Notes: generated by a model not told the origin, from the sequence alone. Shown: positions 22,901 through 36,997, counted from the first letter of the stretch. The stretch: DNA of 64,000 bases from Laguncularia racemosa (GCA_037954665.1 JBBMOL010000304.1:248001-312000), one strand, 5' to 3'. Translations and numbers: made by a program.

Positions 22901-23189
22901 TAAAATTTAATCATATAAGTACCCTTTTCTTCACAAATCACATGAAATCCATATAAAATTATAACTAATAAGCATTAGAATTAAAGGTCTTTTGACACTT
23001 ACCAATTGTAAAATGTTGGTTTTTCCTATTTTCTTATTGTAATCTATAGCAAAATGAGGAACCAAACCGAAGATTAATCAGGTTATGTCAACAAAATCCA
23101 CATGGACCAATATACATATCTTATGTAAACTTTGGGTTGATGGTTTAGCAAATTCATTTAAGAACATTGGGACTGTATTATGCAAAAGA
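22901..23189. other. Boundary interval without assigned feature
   Basis: AT-rich sequence between the Athila-like LTR and the first readable Tat/Ogre coding remnant. No LTR of the Tat element could be delimited here. Confidence 0.35.
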
Positions 23190-24550
23190 TGGTCCAATAA
23201 TGTCTCTGATAAAGGTGTAACTTAAGTGGGACTTAATTAGAGCTTTGGCCTATTTTTAGGATTTGGGGTCATCATTATTCGATTTTAAGCCTTACAAATT
23301 GGCACCTACCTTAGAGGAGTATACCTAATTGCTTATGGCCCCTACCATAAAAAATGGAATAGTAACCCCAAACTTAGAAGCACAACTCATGAATGTATTT
23401 TATCAACTATTAGGGGTTAGGAAAAGTGAAATTTTTGAAACATTGATAGAATGCAAGGAAAAGTGTATCTGATTTTCCACATTAGGAAGTTGGTATGCAT
23501 ATTCAATAACCTATTTTGATAGGTGGGATATTTTTTATGGAGAGTATGATAACTAGCAAAGGAACCACATCAACACATTCATATTGGCGGCATTTACAAC
23601 CATCCTTTTCCCATAAGGGTGATCTAATGCCCATTTCAAGGTAGTTGAATTAGTCTCTCAATTTATGATAGGTAAGTCCTACATCCCAATAGTACTAGTA
23701 GAATAAATCAAAGCCCTAAATTTTATAAAACAACAAGGTCATGGCACGTTCATAGGGGGGCCCACCTTGTTAATAGTATGGTTTCTCAGTCACATCAATG
23801 CATTTGAGGTAGATTTGATGAGGGGGTCCTTAGTTCCATAAGCAAACATAGTGGATAATTTTACTACTTGGGTCAAGTTTCCTAGCGACACATCAATTCA
23901 ACAATGGTGTAGGTTACTTAAAATGATTAAATTAGGAGATATCGCATGAATGGCTAAATGGAGCCATTGCACAAAAGCTATAGTTAGATGCAAGAAATAT
24001 CCAGGTGTGCCTCTAATTGGTATTATGGTTTGTATGGATCACTTCCTAGCCTAAGTAGTAAGACAGTTGGGCCCATTGTAGGAAATTACCTACATAAGGT
24101 CATTGGAATGGGTAACTCTCAATTATCAAGATGTTAACATACCCTAGCATCCAAGATCACCTACCTCAACAATATCAAGGAATTATGGGAGAGTAAAGAG
24201 GTAAAGGAGATAGCACATTTAGGTGAGCTGGATGGAAGAATTGGAGCCCATAGGGCTAATTGGGAGTTCTTATGTGATTTTATAAAGAGTGTTGATCAAG
24301 CACAATATGAGTCCCCCATTGTGTTCGAACATGAACCAAAATCGTAAAACTCAATGCCAAAAGAGGAGGGATACAAAGCCACTACATGAGTAAAGATAGA
24401 GGTTCTAAATTAGAAATGGAAGAAGGTTGCAAACTATTGGAAAAGGAAACATAGGTAGTCACAATGGGTCATCTAGTACTTAAGGGACTACTTGAAGAAA
24501 AAAGATGAGAAAATCTAACAATTGACAAAAGAAGCAAAAGTGGTTTAACC
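23190..24550 (+). pseudogene. Tat/Ogre-type ORF1 remnant
   Basis: Many stops and frameshifts, but the plus-strand translation contains LAPTLEEYT near 23300, VRKSEIFETL and GSWYAYSITYFDRWDIFY near 23480-23540, and later WLNGAIAQ and WAHCRK pieces. This is the pattern of the first open frame found upstream of gag in Tat/Ogre elements, a protein of unknown function resembling the plant mobile domain. Assignment rests mainly on the EEY motif and on position about 1.5 kb before a Tat-like gag. Confidence 0.5.
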
Positions 24551-25199
24551 AAGCTAGTATAGTTTACTTTTCTTTATTTTAGATAGAGCTTTACATTTCC
24601 AAATCATTAGGTCATGTAATTATTTGAACATTAATAAAAGATTATAGTTTTATGAGTCAAATTATACACTACATTACTAATCAAACATGATTTGATACAT
24701 TATTTAACTATTATCATTATGCATGTATGTATGTATGTATGTATGTCTGTTTGTGAAAAAAAAAAGGACAAGAAATGAAAAGAGAAGAAGAAGAAAGCTA
24801 ACATAAGGAAAAAGGGAGAAAATTTTGTGTATTTAAATGATGCTAATGGATTGGATCATGTTGTAGATCTTAAAGATAGCTCCCAAGCAGGTAAACCTTC
24901 TAAGAAGTCTAATTATTACTCACTCAAGAGCTAAAATGACTAAAAACACCAGCAATAATAACCTTGATTAGAGAATTACAACTCTCGAACAGACTATGTT
25001 GTGACTAATTGAGTAGATGTAAACCTTAACGTACATCACCAACCGAATCCAAGCTAACAAAGTAGTCCAAGTAGATTAGATTAACCTTTAGCAAGCTTTT
25101 AGTTCAAACCTTGGAGATGAGCCTAGAAATGATAGTGATGAAAGTTTGAGGAAAAAGAGTGAGATATGGAAAAGAAGTTACTCCAAAAGTTCCAGGAGA
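24551..25199. other. Spacer between Tat ORF1 and gag
   Basis: Contains a TATG microsatellite at about 24722-24746 and a GAA-rich stretch. No frame of note. In Tat elements a spacer commonly separates ORF1 and gag, so this fits the element layout. Confidence 0.45.
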
Positions 25200-26105
25200 A
25201 GATAAGGGTTTTTGAGGGAATCGATGGATTTAAGTAGACTAGCTTGGTTAACTTGCCCATTTATGAGGATGAGGAAAAGTATGATGGCATAGGCTGCTCG
25301 AAACTCCATGCTAGACTCTATATCGGAAAAATGGCTAAGTGTACCAAGTATGAGAAGTTGATGGTTCAGACTTTTCTAGATAACTTAATTAGGTTAGCTT
25401 TAGCATAGTAAGTCCAATAAGACTTGAATGAGGTAAACTCAAAGGACAAACTGGCGAGGGTAGTCTATAGCTAGTATAAGTTTAATGTTGAATAAGCCTA
25501 GTTTGTTTAGGATCTGAATACTATGAAGAAGAGGAGTAATGAGTCTTTCAAGGAGTATAAACAGCGATGGAGGGTATGGCTACCAGAATAACTACCCCCT
25601 TACTAAAGAAAGATTTAACTTACATGTTCATCAATACCTTGAGTAAGTCATACTACCAATACTTAGTGGAGCATGTTACTGCAAGTTTTGCAAAGATAGT
25701 AGAAGTCAAGTGTCGTATCGAGAATGCAATCTCTTTAGAGAGACTCTTCACTATGGAGGAGGTAGAAAAGAAAGTCACACATTTGAGGCTAGTTAGTAGG
25801 GGTAAGGAAACAACCATTAGTATGGTAACTATAGGGAATCATGCCAAGTTAACATCATAGTTAACCATTTAGACAAATTGGAATATCCTCGTAGTTCAAG
25901 AGCAAGATCTAAATCAACGTCAATGAAGAAGGCAATTCACTAGAATCCTTATCCCCCTAAGTCAAGGGCTTAACCATCTTCAAGGTGAGAATTTGTTAAA
26001 TTTTGAGGTATCTTTGGATAATTACAGGCCCAAAGATTATAACCCTAGCCTTTGTTGTGAATATCATCTAGGGCAAGAGGGGTACTCCTTGAGCTTGATT
26101 CGTCT
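25200..26105 (+). pseudogene. gag remnant of Tat/Ogre-like element
   Basis: Plus-strand pieces: KYDGIGCSKLHARLYIGKMA at about 25279-25340, FLDNLIRLAL, NESFKEYKQRW near 25540, and PLLKKDLTYMFINTL to the end of a 97-codon frame at 25860. A degenerate CEYHLGQEGYS zinc-binding segment is near 26060-26090. Together these are the ordered blocks of Tat-lineage gag. The similarity stops abruptly near 26103. Confidence 0.72.
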
Positions 26106-28540
26106 TTCTTCCTGTTGTAATTTAAGTTAAAAAAACAAAGAAAAAAAGAAGAAGCTAATGTTGGCTTTCTTACTTTAAGTTTTCCATTTTTTTTCCTTCT
26201 TCTTCCCATTTTCCTTTTCAAATTTATGTTTTCTATTATTTATCTATTTGCTAAGTAGTAAAATAACACAAACTTAAAAAATGAAGAGAGTAAAAATTAC
26301 TGTTTTAATTTTCTAAGTTTTTCTTATGAAAAACTTATATTATCATATATAGATTATTATTTTAATCATATAAGTTTGAAATTTACATAAAGAAAATAAA
26401 AATTTATAAATTCTATAAAATATCCTATATTCTGTAGATTTTATGGAATATAGGGTATAGAATGGTTTTACTGTGTTACAAAGTAGGTTTAGGTTTCAAA
26501 ATCTATGACCTTATAAGGTTGGATACTAATATGGTCTTACATTCTACCCATCATATATTCACTCAGCCCAAAATATATGTTTAAAAGTTATTAGTACTTA
26601 TGTACTATTTATCTAAATAAATGATGTATATATTAACATCAATGAATTTTTTTTTTCAAGAAATGAAGTGCTTTCTTGCTACAATCATGCAGTCATGCGT
26701 TTTGAGAAAATGAACAACTTTCCCCTCCTTTCAATTTTTATAAGTTTAAATAAATATATTTAATTATTGAACTACAATTAGCTCTTAATTTTTTTAATAT
26801 GGAAAAATTATAGATAATTGAAATAAAAAGTTTTTCAAAAAAAATGTTAAGAAATATTTTGAAACCTTTCTTGGTTACCAAATTATCTAAAATTAATCAT
26901 TAATTTAATATGTATTTGATAGGTATATAACTATGTTGACCAACAAATATATTGATTTATTCATTCTTAAGGATTAAGAGAAAGATAGACAATTAATATA
27001 TGTAAATGTTTTACTAATAAGAATGTTGGACTCGGCTCAAATAATGGAATAAATGTTTAATATTTCAAATTTCTCGTTTTGATTGTGTTCTTACTAATTA
27101 TATATATATATATATATTTAGATAACGAATTACTATATAATTAAATAAACTCAACTATTGATATAGAATTGAGGAGGAGGAAAATGGGGAGAATTTATTT
27201 TCAGTTTTATGATCAAGTTTCATAAACTTAAATGGATTAATGCAAACAACTAGTAATCAAGAATGGGATACATGGGCATATGGTTCCTAGGCACTATGTG
27301 AATGTTTATCAGATAAATAGAATGTACTGTCTACGTCATCCAAGAATGCAGATGTAATGATATATGTTGGAACTTGGGAGTCTTCAACGATTTTCACTAC
27401 CTGACTTTGCTGCTGCCACCGTCTTAGGTTGCGTTAATATCATTAACGTAACGTTCATGGTCATGCCGCAATATATATATAAGACTTGTGCAATTCTTGT
27501 AGCCATGTAAAATTGAAATTGTAAATTGATGGTAAAATATATTGAATGTACATAAAATATATGCCTTTATAAATAATTAATCTATTTCATAGCAAGTCAA
27601 CTTTATTATCTAATTCATATCACATTTAAATTTGCCATACGGTATTTGATCGGTATATCTTCTAACGGTTTAATATTTATATATGTTTCTATTGTTTCAT
27701 GCTACAGTTATAACAATCATCCACCATAGTTGAACTTTTAATTCGAGACAAGATTAAAAAAACGATAAAGAGCCTTTCATGATTAACGCATTACAACTCC
27801 GCATTGACTTTGTCTTCATTTTGCAAGAAACGCACAAATAAGAAGACCATTATCCCCATCATTGGAAAACATCCCCGTACAAGTTGACTAAGTTAATGTT
27901 GGTAGACTGCTTCAGCTATAAAGAATGGTTTGGTTCAAGCACTTATTCCATTTTATATAGGAAGCTCAGTTGAGAGCTTAAATGAAATTTCAGTTTTCTT
28001 ATTTACGACCTCTTAAACCAGTCAATTGTAGATAGAATTTATTGCAGACTGAATCATCCACTCTCTTACTACTTAAACACTTCAGATATGAAACAACAAA
28101 TGTACTCTACATTCTTCAAGGATAATCACACATTGATGTTACTTACAAATACCAAAAATTATCTATTGATAAAAAGATTGAAATTTTTTAACCTCTTATT
28201 GCTTTTTTAACTATCTCTCAATTCTCATTCAGCACTCTCACTTGAGCATTACAGTAGCAATGTTGAATAGTTTCGGCATCTCCATAACTCATACTTCCTT
28301 AGTATTTTACAGGTTCACTTATCATTCCATTGAATTTACAAACAACAGTTAATAAATAGTGTATGTTAATAACCACTTGTCGCCCAACCATACCAAGGAG
28401 GCTAGCTTTCCACCCTGTTAATTTCCTTCATAGCTTTTTAAGAAGAAAAGCAACATCCCTCCCTTTCGCATGCCCATTTCTAACTATAGGAAATCCCAAG
28501 CAAGTACCCGGTTCATTACATTCCAAAGCTTATCAACTAC
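26106..28540. other. Non-coding insertion-like interval within the Tat element
   Basis: No frame or terminal repeat recognised. A short inverted repeat (ATATCCTATATTC ... GAATATAGGGTAT) lies at about 26424-26460 and a TA microsatellite at 27099-27119. The stretch 27300-28000 is less repetitive and includes TTGAC and TATA-like motifs, so it could be displaced unique DNA, but nothing supports a gene. The right part adjoins LINE sequence. Confidence 0.4.
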
Positions 28541-29307
28541 ATAATATTAGTTTCTTACTCTCTTCCACACTTTTTTTGAGAAAATCATTCTTCGTTTCTC
28601 TACATCAACTCTTTGTCCGACCATTCTTCCAAATTGGTTTATGACATCCAGCACAACCTGTGCATTCACTTCACTTGCTTCTCCTAACAGTAGAATATCA
28701 TCTATAAAGCATAAGTGTGAGAGTGATAAATTTACTCCCTTAATTTTAATCGACTTCCACCATCCATGCTTAATAAAGTTCCCCATCCATCTATTAAACG
28801 TTTCCATGGCTAAAATAAATACATAAGGTGACATTATATATCCTTGACAGATCCCCCTAGATGTTGTAAATGCTTATGTCTTAGATCCATCAACCAACAC
28901 TGCAAAAGAGATGGTAGACAAAGAAGAACCAATCAAACGGATCTACATTTTAGGGAAGTTTGGAACACGTAAAGACAAAATTATAAAATCTCACTTTAGG
29001 TTATCATACGCCTTTTCTAGATCCAACTTCCACATCATATACTAAACTTTTCCTTTCATTTTAGAAAACCAATTCATAATATCTCGCAAAATCACCACGT
29101 CATCACTTGCACATCTTCTCAAAATGAAGCTTGCTTGAAAAAGGCTAATTTTTCTAGCAAAGGTATTAATCTTCTCACCAAAAGCTTATAGATTATTTTA
29201 TAGATAGTGGTGCATAAGCTAATCTGTTTATAGCCTTTTAATGAATTTACACACGCTTTCTTCAAGATAAGAACAAGCAGTCTTGTTAAAGTCCTAATTA
29301 ACTTCAC
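28541..29307 (-). pseudogene. L1-type LINE reverse transcriptase fragment
   Basis: Minus-strand frames contain KGYKQISLCTTIYKI and LVRRLIPLLEKL (29250-29130), LDLEKAYD near 29020, and MSPYVFILAMETFNRWM followed by CFIDDILLLGE (28834-28690), where FIDD is the catalytic aspartate motif. This is the order of RT blocks in plant non-LTR elements. Frameshifts separate the blocks, and endonuclease and poly-A tail are missing. It lies inside the Tat element, presumably as an old insertion. Confidence 0.8.
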
Positions 29308-30104
29308 ACTTCCTAAAAGTCACTAGGTACTCATCATTAACCATTATCCCCACAATGTTGTAGCAACTCTAATAAAACCCCACATGAAAGCCGTTCAGCT
29401 TAAGTAATTTATGTGCTCAAATACTCCAGACAACATTTTTAATCAACACTCCTTAAGCTTAATTCCTCTATCACCATAGAGCAAGTAGCATGGAATTTGA
29501 AGTAGAAGGGGAACTTGCAAAATATAAGGAACCTTAAGGATAGGACACTAGACTCACAATTCACCGGCAACTCTAGGAAGGGAAGGTAAAGAAGTAAGAG
29601 ATTCAAGCCATGATGAATCCCAAGCCAAGGAAGAATTGTACATAGAAGGAGTTGAGAAGAAGGTATATGGCAAGTAGTCATACTGTCGACACATTGCGAG
29701 AGCTATTTGGGACATTTGAATACCTAGTAGACTATTCATTTACATCGAAAGTCTATGCAGATGTACCATCTATAGGTTAAGGCTTGGAATTCAAGGAAGA
29801 AGATAACCTTAGAAGGCAAGAGGATGAATCTAAGTAAATGGTGGGTATGGTGGGAGTCGACCCTAAATCTTTTACCTTTAAATACCCCAAGTAAGAGGAG
29901 TAGGGAATAGTCAATATTTAGCCTAAGAAGTTTGTGTTTAACATCCCAATGCCGTTAGAGAATTATGAGGCTACGCTGCTAAATTACTAAGCTATAAATC
30001 AAACCATAAAGGTACCTCGATGATAGGAGGATTGACCCATTCAATGAGGGTGTATAACTCAAATGAGGAAGCTAGAATGTAGGTTTCTATGGAACCGTTC
30101 TCTA
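29308..30104. other. Interval between LINE and Tat protease
   Basis: The first ~140 bp may continue the LINE on the minus strand. From about 29760 onward the plus strand has the composition of the degenerate Tat gag-protease linker, but no family motif is firm. No other feature seen. Confidence 0.4.
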
Positions 30105-30800
30105 AAGGGGTTCCTAAGCTTGATGATAGAGAGGCGACAAGAGATCAAAACCTCTTTAAGAAGATCATAAAGGCTAGCGAATACAAAATCACATATTAGT
30201 AGCTTAAAGTCTCTACTCAATTTTCCTTTATGGGCTTGCTTTTTTCCTCTAAATTGCATTGTGAGGCACTTATGAAATTACTTCATGAAGTTAAGGTTCT
30301 TGAGGGTATTTCAACTAAGAAATTAGGTTTGGTAATCAATTCTATCTTTGATATGGATCAAATAGCCTTTTCACTAAAAGGGTTAGGAGAGGAGGGAAAT
30401 CGACACACTAAGCCACTATTCATTGTGGTTAAGTGCAAAGACATGGTGGTGGTCTAGGTACTAATTCATAATGGATCATCTTTGAATGTGTGCCTACTAT
30501 CCATGTTAAACCTCCTAGGGATAGATGTGTCATAGTTAAAGCCAAGCTCAATCACTGTGAGAGCTTTCAATAAGTTACTGGGGGAAGTTCACTTGCAGGT
30601 TGAAATTGGTTCACATGAGTTCACAATTCCTTTCTAAGTATTGGATATACTAAGGTCTTTCAATGTGCTATTAGGGAGGCTTTGGATACACTTAGCTGGA
30701 GCTATACCATCCAGCCTACATCAGAAGGTCAAGTTTATGTCTGGTGGTTAGGTTGTGACAGTGTTGGGAGAGCAAGACTTTGCCATATACTAAGAGACAA
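30105..30800 (+). pseudogene. Protease region of Tat/Ogre-like element
   Basis: Plus-strand reading gives LFSSKLHCEALMKLLHEVKV (30240-30300), KPLFIVVKCKDMVVV, then NGSSLNVCLLSMLNLLGID (about 30470-30525) where the retropepsin active site D-N-G-S has the Asp replaced by His, IGSHEFTIPF, LLGRLWIHLAGAIPSSLHQ and GEQDFAIY. These are ordered protease blocks of Tat/Ogre elements. Stops are mainly TAG or TAA. It runs straight into the tandem array at 30801. Confidence 0.78.
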
Positions 30801-33649
30801 CCACCCCATATATCAACAGCGAAGAAGTAGAAGAGTTGTGTTTGTAGATGTTTAATGGGATATGCATGGCAACAGATGAAGAGTCACTCTTAATTCAATC
30901 GTAGATAGGTACATTTGGCTTAGGGTATAAACTGACTTATTAGGAGATCGAAGAGATGAAGTAGAAAATGAAGGAAAAGAAAGGCCAAAAGTTATACCAT
31001 ACTCAATTAGAGTTTCCAACATCATCGACACATTTCCTACTCTAGCTTATAATACCTAGTAGCTAGAGTTACCTGAGTTAATAGACTCATTTAACTAGTA
31101 ATGTATCATTAGCATAATAGAAGATAGTATCAGCCAAGGCCAAGTAAATAACTTGTTCTTAGTCCCAATTAATGACAATAAGTCTCTTTAGATTAAGTAT
31201 CAGGTCATGAGAAGCATTTAATTTATTTTTACCATTCCAAAACAATTGAGTTCAGTCTCGATAGAAAATAAATATTTCTCTCACCATGAATAAAGTTTGA
31301 ATTCCTTATCTCTTCATATGTTTTCTTCTACTACTTATTTGCTTCCCTATTCTCTTTTATTCCTCAAATCCAATAAAATCGATGAAAGTGGAAGGTATCT
31401 TGTGCCTATAAATGATGAAAACCACCTCATATAACAAGAGTGAAGAAGTAAAAGAGTTGTGTTTGTAGATGTTTAATGGGATATGCATGGCAACTGATGA
31501 AGAGTCACTCTTAATTCAATCACAGATAGGTACATTCGGCTTAGGGTATAAACCGAATCATTAGGAGATCGAAGATACAAAGTATAAGATGAAGGAGAAG
31601 AGAGGCCAAAAGTTATACCATACTCAACTAGAGTTTCCAAACATCATTCACACATTTCCTACTCTAGCTTATAATACCTAATAGTTGGAGTTACCTGAGT
31701 TAATGGAGTCATTTAACCTGTAATGTACCATTAGCATGATAGAAGATAGTATCAGCCAATGCCAAGTAAATAACTGGTTCTTAGTCCCAATCAATGGCAA
31801 TAAGTCTCTTTAGATTAGGCATAGGGTCATGGGAAGCATTTAATTTATTTTTACCATTCCAGAACAATTATGTTAAGTCTCGATGGAAAATAAATATTTC
31901 TCTCACCATGAATAAAGTTTGAATTCCTTATCTCTTCATATGTTTTCTTCTACTACTTATTTGCTTCCCGAATCTCTTTTATTCCTCAAATCCAATAAAA
32001 TCGATGAAAGTGGAAGGAATCTCATGCTTATAAACGACAAAAACCACCCCGTATATCAAGTGTGAAGAAGTAAAAGAGCTGTGTTTATAGATGTTTAATG
32101 GGATATGCATGGCAATAGGTGAAGTGTCACTCTTAATTCAATCACAGATAGGTACATTCGGCTTAGGGTACAAACCAACTCATTAGGAGATCGAAGAGAT
32201 GAAGTAGAAGATGAAGGAGAAGAAAGGCAAAAAGTTATAACATACTCAGCTGGAGTTTCCAAACATCATCAACACATTTCCTACTCTAGCATATAATACC
32301 GAATAGTTGTAGTTACCTGAGTTAATGGACTCATTTAGCAAGTAATGTACCATTAGCATGATAGAAGATAGTATCAACTAAGGCTAAGTAAACAACTGGT
32401 TCTTAGTCCCAATCAATGGCAATAAGTCTCTTTAGATTAGGTATAGGGTCATGAGAAGTATTTAATTTATTTTTATCATTCCAGAACAATTGAGTTCGGT
32501 CTCGATAGAAAATAATATTTCTCTCACCATTAAATAAGGTTTGAATTCCTTATCTCTTCATATGTTTTCTTCTACTACTTATTTGCTTCCCTATTCTCTT
32601 TTATTCCTTAAATCCAATAAAATCGATGAAAGTGGAAGGTATCTCATGCTTATAAACGATGAAAACCACCCTATATATCAAGTGCGAAGAAGTAGAAAAG
32701 TTGTGTTTGTAGATGATTAATGGGATATGCTTGGCAATGGATGAAGATAGGTACATTCAACTTAGGGTACAAACTGACTCATTATGAGATTGAAGAGATG
32801 AAGTAGAAGATAAAGGAGAAGAATGGCCAAAAGTTATACCATGGTCTGCTAGAGTTTGCAAACATCATCGACACATTTCCTACTCTAGCTTATAATACCT
32901 AGTAGAGTTACTTGAGTTAATAGAGTCATTTAACCAGTAATGTGCCATTATCATGATAGAAGATAATATCAGCCAATGCCAAGTAAACAACTGGTTATTA
33001 GTCCCAATTAATGGCAATAAGTCTCTTTCAATTAGGTATAGGGTCATGAGAAGCATTTAATTTATTTTTACCATTCCAGAACAATTGAGTTCAATCTCAA
33101 TAGAAAATAAATATTTCTCTCACCATGAATAAAGTTTGAATTCCTTATCTATTCATATGTTTTCTTCTACTACTTATTTGCTTCCCTATTCTCTTTTATT
33201 CCTCAAATCCAATAAAATCGATGAAAGTGGAAGGTATCTAATGCTTATAAATGACGAAAACCACTCTGTATATCAAGTGTGAAGAATTAGAAGAGCTGTG
33301 TTTGTAGATGTTTAATGGGATATGCATGGCAACAGGTGAAGAGTCACTCTTAATTCAATCGCAAATAGGTGCATTCAACTTAGGGTACAAACCAACTCAT
33401 TTGGAGATCGAAGAGATGAAGTAGAAGATAAAGGAGCCAAAAGTTATAACATACTCAGTTAGAGTTTCCAAGCATCATCGACACATCTCTTACTCTAGCA
33501 TATAATACCGAATAGTTGTAGTTACCTGAGTTAATGGACTCATTTAACATGTAATGTACCATTAGCATGATAGAAGATAGTATCAACCAAGGCTAAGTAA
33601 ACAACTGGTTCTTAGTCCCAATCAATGGCAATAAGTCTCTTTAGATTAA

Positions 33650-35240
33650 TGTTGATGAAATCGCAATGACACAAATTAAAATCCATTTTACTCCAACTCT
33701 TCCTTGCGATCAATTAGGCAAGTGCACCTATCAATTACAGTAGTATAGAGTTTAAGCACAGATATTGTTCCCTCAGGGATCTACAAGTACTAATACTAAC
33801 CTCAAACCGACTATCTAACCACACAATTTCGAGTGAATTGATTTAACCAAATTACCTTAATTAAACTAAATTATCTAATAGAACTGAAATCAATGAATAT
33901 CAAACAATGAGTTAAATTATCAAATTCAATGTTCCAACGCATACCCTACTCTTACTACTCATCGAATTACTATGCAACTTCAATCCTTAGAAAACTAATT
34001 AATGAATGCTGATTATCTCTGATCCGCGGGGCATCTAACACTAAGTCAATGTTTCTTCCAAAATCACTAACTCCTAATTCTAACCGTATTAACAAAGATC
34101 CCTCTTTAATTAACAACAATCAGAATTGCATGACTATACCACAACCCTCAATTAGATTAAATCATTATATCCAATCTAATACGGAAAACTTATGCTTTCT
34201 ATCCTTAGATTGCATACAAGCCTTTTCATCCAATGTATGATCTATTCAAACAAGAGATTTTCCAATCAACTTATCAGAAATCAATGTAATCTAATGCTGG
34301 CCAAACATCAAATCAACAATATATAATAAACAACATGGATGAAATCAGAGATGCTCAATCCTCATTAATTTTGCAATAAACCCAATGTTACATAGTAATC
34401 AGACTTTCGTAAGATCCGGGTATGAAATAATTAGCTACACATGGTTCTCAAGGAATAACAAAACGAAATAATCAAATCCATGTGTGAAACCCTTCTAGAA
34501 TTAAAGCTCGAAAATTCCTTTAATTGTTGTTGTTCTCCAAAATTCCAGGATGTGTTTTCTGCCTTCCTAAAACTACTTTCTCTCTCTTCAAAGACGACTA
34601 TTTATACCTAGGGTAGCTTCCTCTCTGGCGTGTAGGAGATATCCTTCAAATATGGACGAAAGATTTAAAGATATCTTTCCTTCGATAGACACACGGTCAT
34701 ACTACATGGGCGTGTACATAAACCGTGTATCTCTCTAAATCAGTGAACTCTAGGCGTGTATATCCCACACGGCCATTTGTAATAGCCGTGTATTCCTCTG
34801 TCTTCTTTTGTTCTTCATACACGGTTGATTACACGGGTGTGTAACTCAACCGTGTGTCCTCCTCAATGTGTTCTTCTTATGCACGGTTGGGTTACACGGG
34901 TGTGTATTCCAACCGTGTACTGGTCTGTCCTGAAAACTCTTCTTCCACGCTGATACACGGTCAGATACACGGGTGTGTATCCGAACCGTGTAGTCTCCTG
35001 ATTCCTTTACACGGCTATTTGTAAAACCGTGTGACTTCCTTAACTTCAAAGCATTCCCTTTTTACTTGCTTTTATCTCCAATTCGTCTTGAATTTAAATA
35101 CTTTTCATCAAATCATCCTTTTCCACACCTGAACATGAAATATAAATCAATTAAGCATCATAATCTTATATTTTCACGCCCAATTATCTCAAAAATTGAC
35201 TTAATCATCTCCAATTATAAGAGTTAAAATAGATTTATCA
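33650..35240 (-). repeat. 3' LTR of family C element (complete)
   Basis: 1591 bp. The plus strand starts TGTTGATGAAATCG and includes the conserved GTGCACCTATCAATTACAGT and TTCCCTCAGGGATCTACAAG blocks common to Athila-type LTRs. A minus-strand TATA motif is the complement of CTATTTATACCTAGG near 34590-34605. The U3 portion contains the hairpin cluster at 34690-35035. Confidence 0.88.
34690..35035. repeat. Cluster of CACGG...CCGTG hairpins in family C LTR
   Basis: Five to six imperfect hairpins in tandem. The best, at about 34881-34918, has arms CACGGTTGG and CCAACCGTG around an inner TACAC-GGG-TGTGTA; similar ones are at 34818-34856 and 34963-35000, with smaller ones at 34770-34796 and 35009-35032. 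Each combines outer CACGG/CCGTG arms with an inner ACACGGGTGTGT. The copy at 37710-38060 in the other LTR is nearly identical. Confidence 0.85.
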
Positions 35241-36997
35241 AATTTCCCCACACTTGAGCATTTGCTTGTCCTCAAGAAAATTACACATATGGAAGTCTCA
35301 ATTCTCAGAATTCTTAAAACTCAGGAAGAAATTCAATCATTAACCCCACTTTATACCTGGATAGCCACCATTTTCCACAATTCGCCTTTCTTATCACTCA
35401 ATCTTATTAAGCACTTGTATTCAAAATACCAATAGTAGATTTCCAGTATTAATCCAAGTAAGTGAAACTTTTACCCTTTATCATTTAACCAAAAATCTCA
35501 AAGTTAAGATCAAACTTACAATCATAGAACTCAGGCATATACATCCACTTATTTCCTGGATCTTTTTCCCCTTTTTGGATTGGGAGTTCAACCTTTTAGT
35601 ATCTTTTCTTAGTCAATTAACCCATGTAACGAACTTTTAATCGATAATTCCGGGCTCGTCACCCAAGTTAACAGACGTTATCCCCTCAAGCATAGAGGGC
35701 GTCCCTCGGATTTACTTGTTCGGGTTGAATTAACTAATCAATTCCTTTCTTTTAGTGAATAAGAGCGGTTTCCTTGGCCAGTAAGTCCCAGACCAGACAA
35801 TCTTAGGCTACTAGGTTTTAAGATACCCCTTCGAACCTCTACCACTCGAATCCAAATATTCTAATTTAAAGCCTCATTTAGTTCAGTTTTCTCGGATTTT
35901 ACTCACAACCCTTGTAGCGAGCTTTCAACCAATGATCTCGAGTTCATCACCCAATTCAATAGATGTTATTCCCCCGAAAGGGCACCCCTCGGACTTAATT
36001 ACTCGAGTCAATGAGATCCACTTCTGAACTATTTGTTATTGTTCATCATTTTTTTTTCATCAAATTACTCCCAATTTGTGTTCTATTCCATTATTTTTTT
36101 AGGGGAAAGTCACCAAGCTATAAGTATCACTTGTTCCTTCATTCAAGATCGCAAAATCAAATCCTAAATCTGAAATGAAAGCCTAAATAACAAGTAAGTC
36201 TCCCTCACATGGATACAATACTATAACTCTAAAAAGGTAAAGAGAATACAAAATAAGAGAATAATGCAAAATTCGAAAAATTTCCCATGAAATAGCTGCC
36301 TATACAAGTGGAATTTCATGTTTCTTGAGCAACTATTTCTCATCATCAGTAAGCTTCCAAATGTTACTTAAACAAGGGAAATTGAGCATTTAAAAGTCCA
36401 TAAGTTCATTGCTCTTGTGATATCTTTCTGTTCTTTCTATTCCCTTTCCCACACTTAAAATCAGACATTGTCCCCAATGTCTACCCATAAAGTACACTAA
36501 GGAAAGAAAATAGAAACAAGGAAAATAAAAGGAGAAAGAAAACTGAAACTCCCCTGAAATCTATAAGTGGCAAGTCATTCGTAGGGGAAACTCCATTCAA
36601 GTGCAAAATCCTCGAATCATCCTTCTGAGATCATCAGCTTTCAACATTCAATCAGCACCAGCGAAAGTCTAAATGGGTATAGATAAAATCTTAAAAACAA
36701 AACACACTAAAAGAGAAACTAAAAGAAATGATTATCACCAAAACAAATAAGCACAAATCAATATCATCCAAGTTTATCACAGATAGTCAAAGTCACAGCA
36801 AATAGTCAATAGAAACAATTCAGGGTTAGACAGACAAGTTAGCAAATAGTTAGGAAAAATCAGTCATCATCCATCTCAGACACATAGTCTTCATCGTCGG
36901 AGTTTTCCTCAGCAACCATTCGCTCCTTGCTTGGTCTGTGGGGGCTTTCCTCTGATGGAGCAGGTGGAGCAGAAGACGATCCTCCCTCAGTATGCCT
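35241..36997 (-). other. 3' untranslated region of family C element
   Basis: Between the stop of the late ORF and the LTR. It has no coding frame but repeated motifs such as TTCGGAC/TTAATTAC and CGAGTTCATCACCCAA around 35640-36010. Minus-strand CTTGAGGACAAGCAAATGCT, followed by CAAGTGTGGGGA next to the LTR, is the usual Athila-group 3' end. Confidence 0.65.

Noticed and set aside
22464..22910. Open frames across the A-run at 22654-22673 as a gene
   Set aside because: They depend on the homopolymer and sit within an LTR with its TATA box and palindromes.
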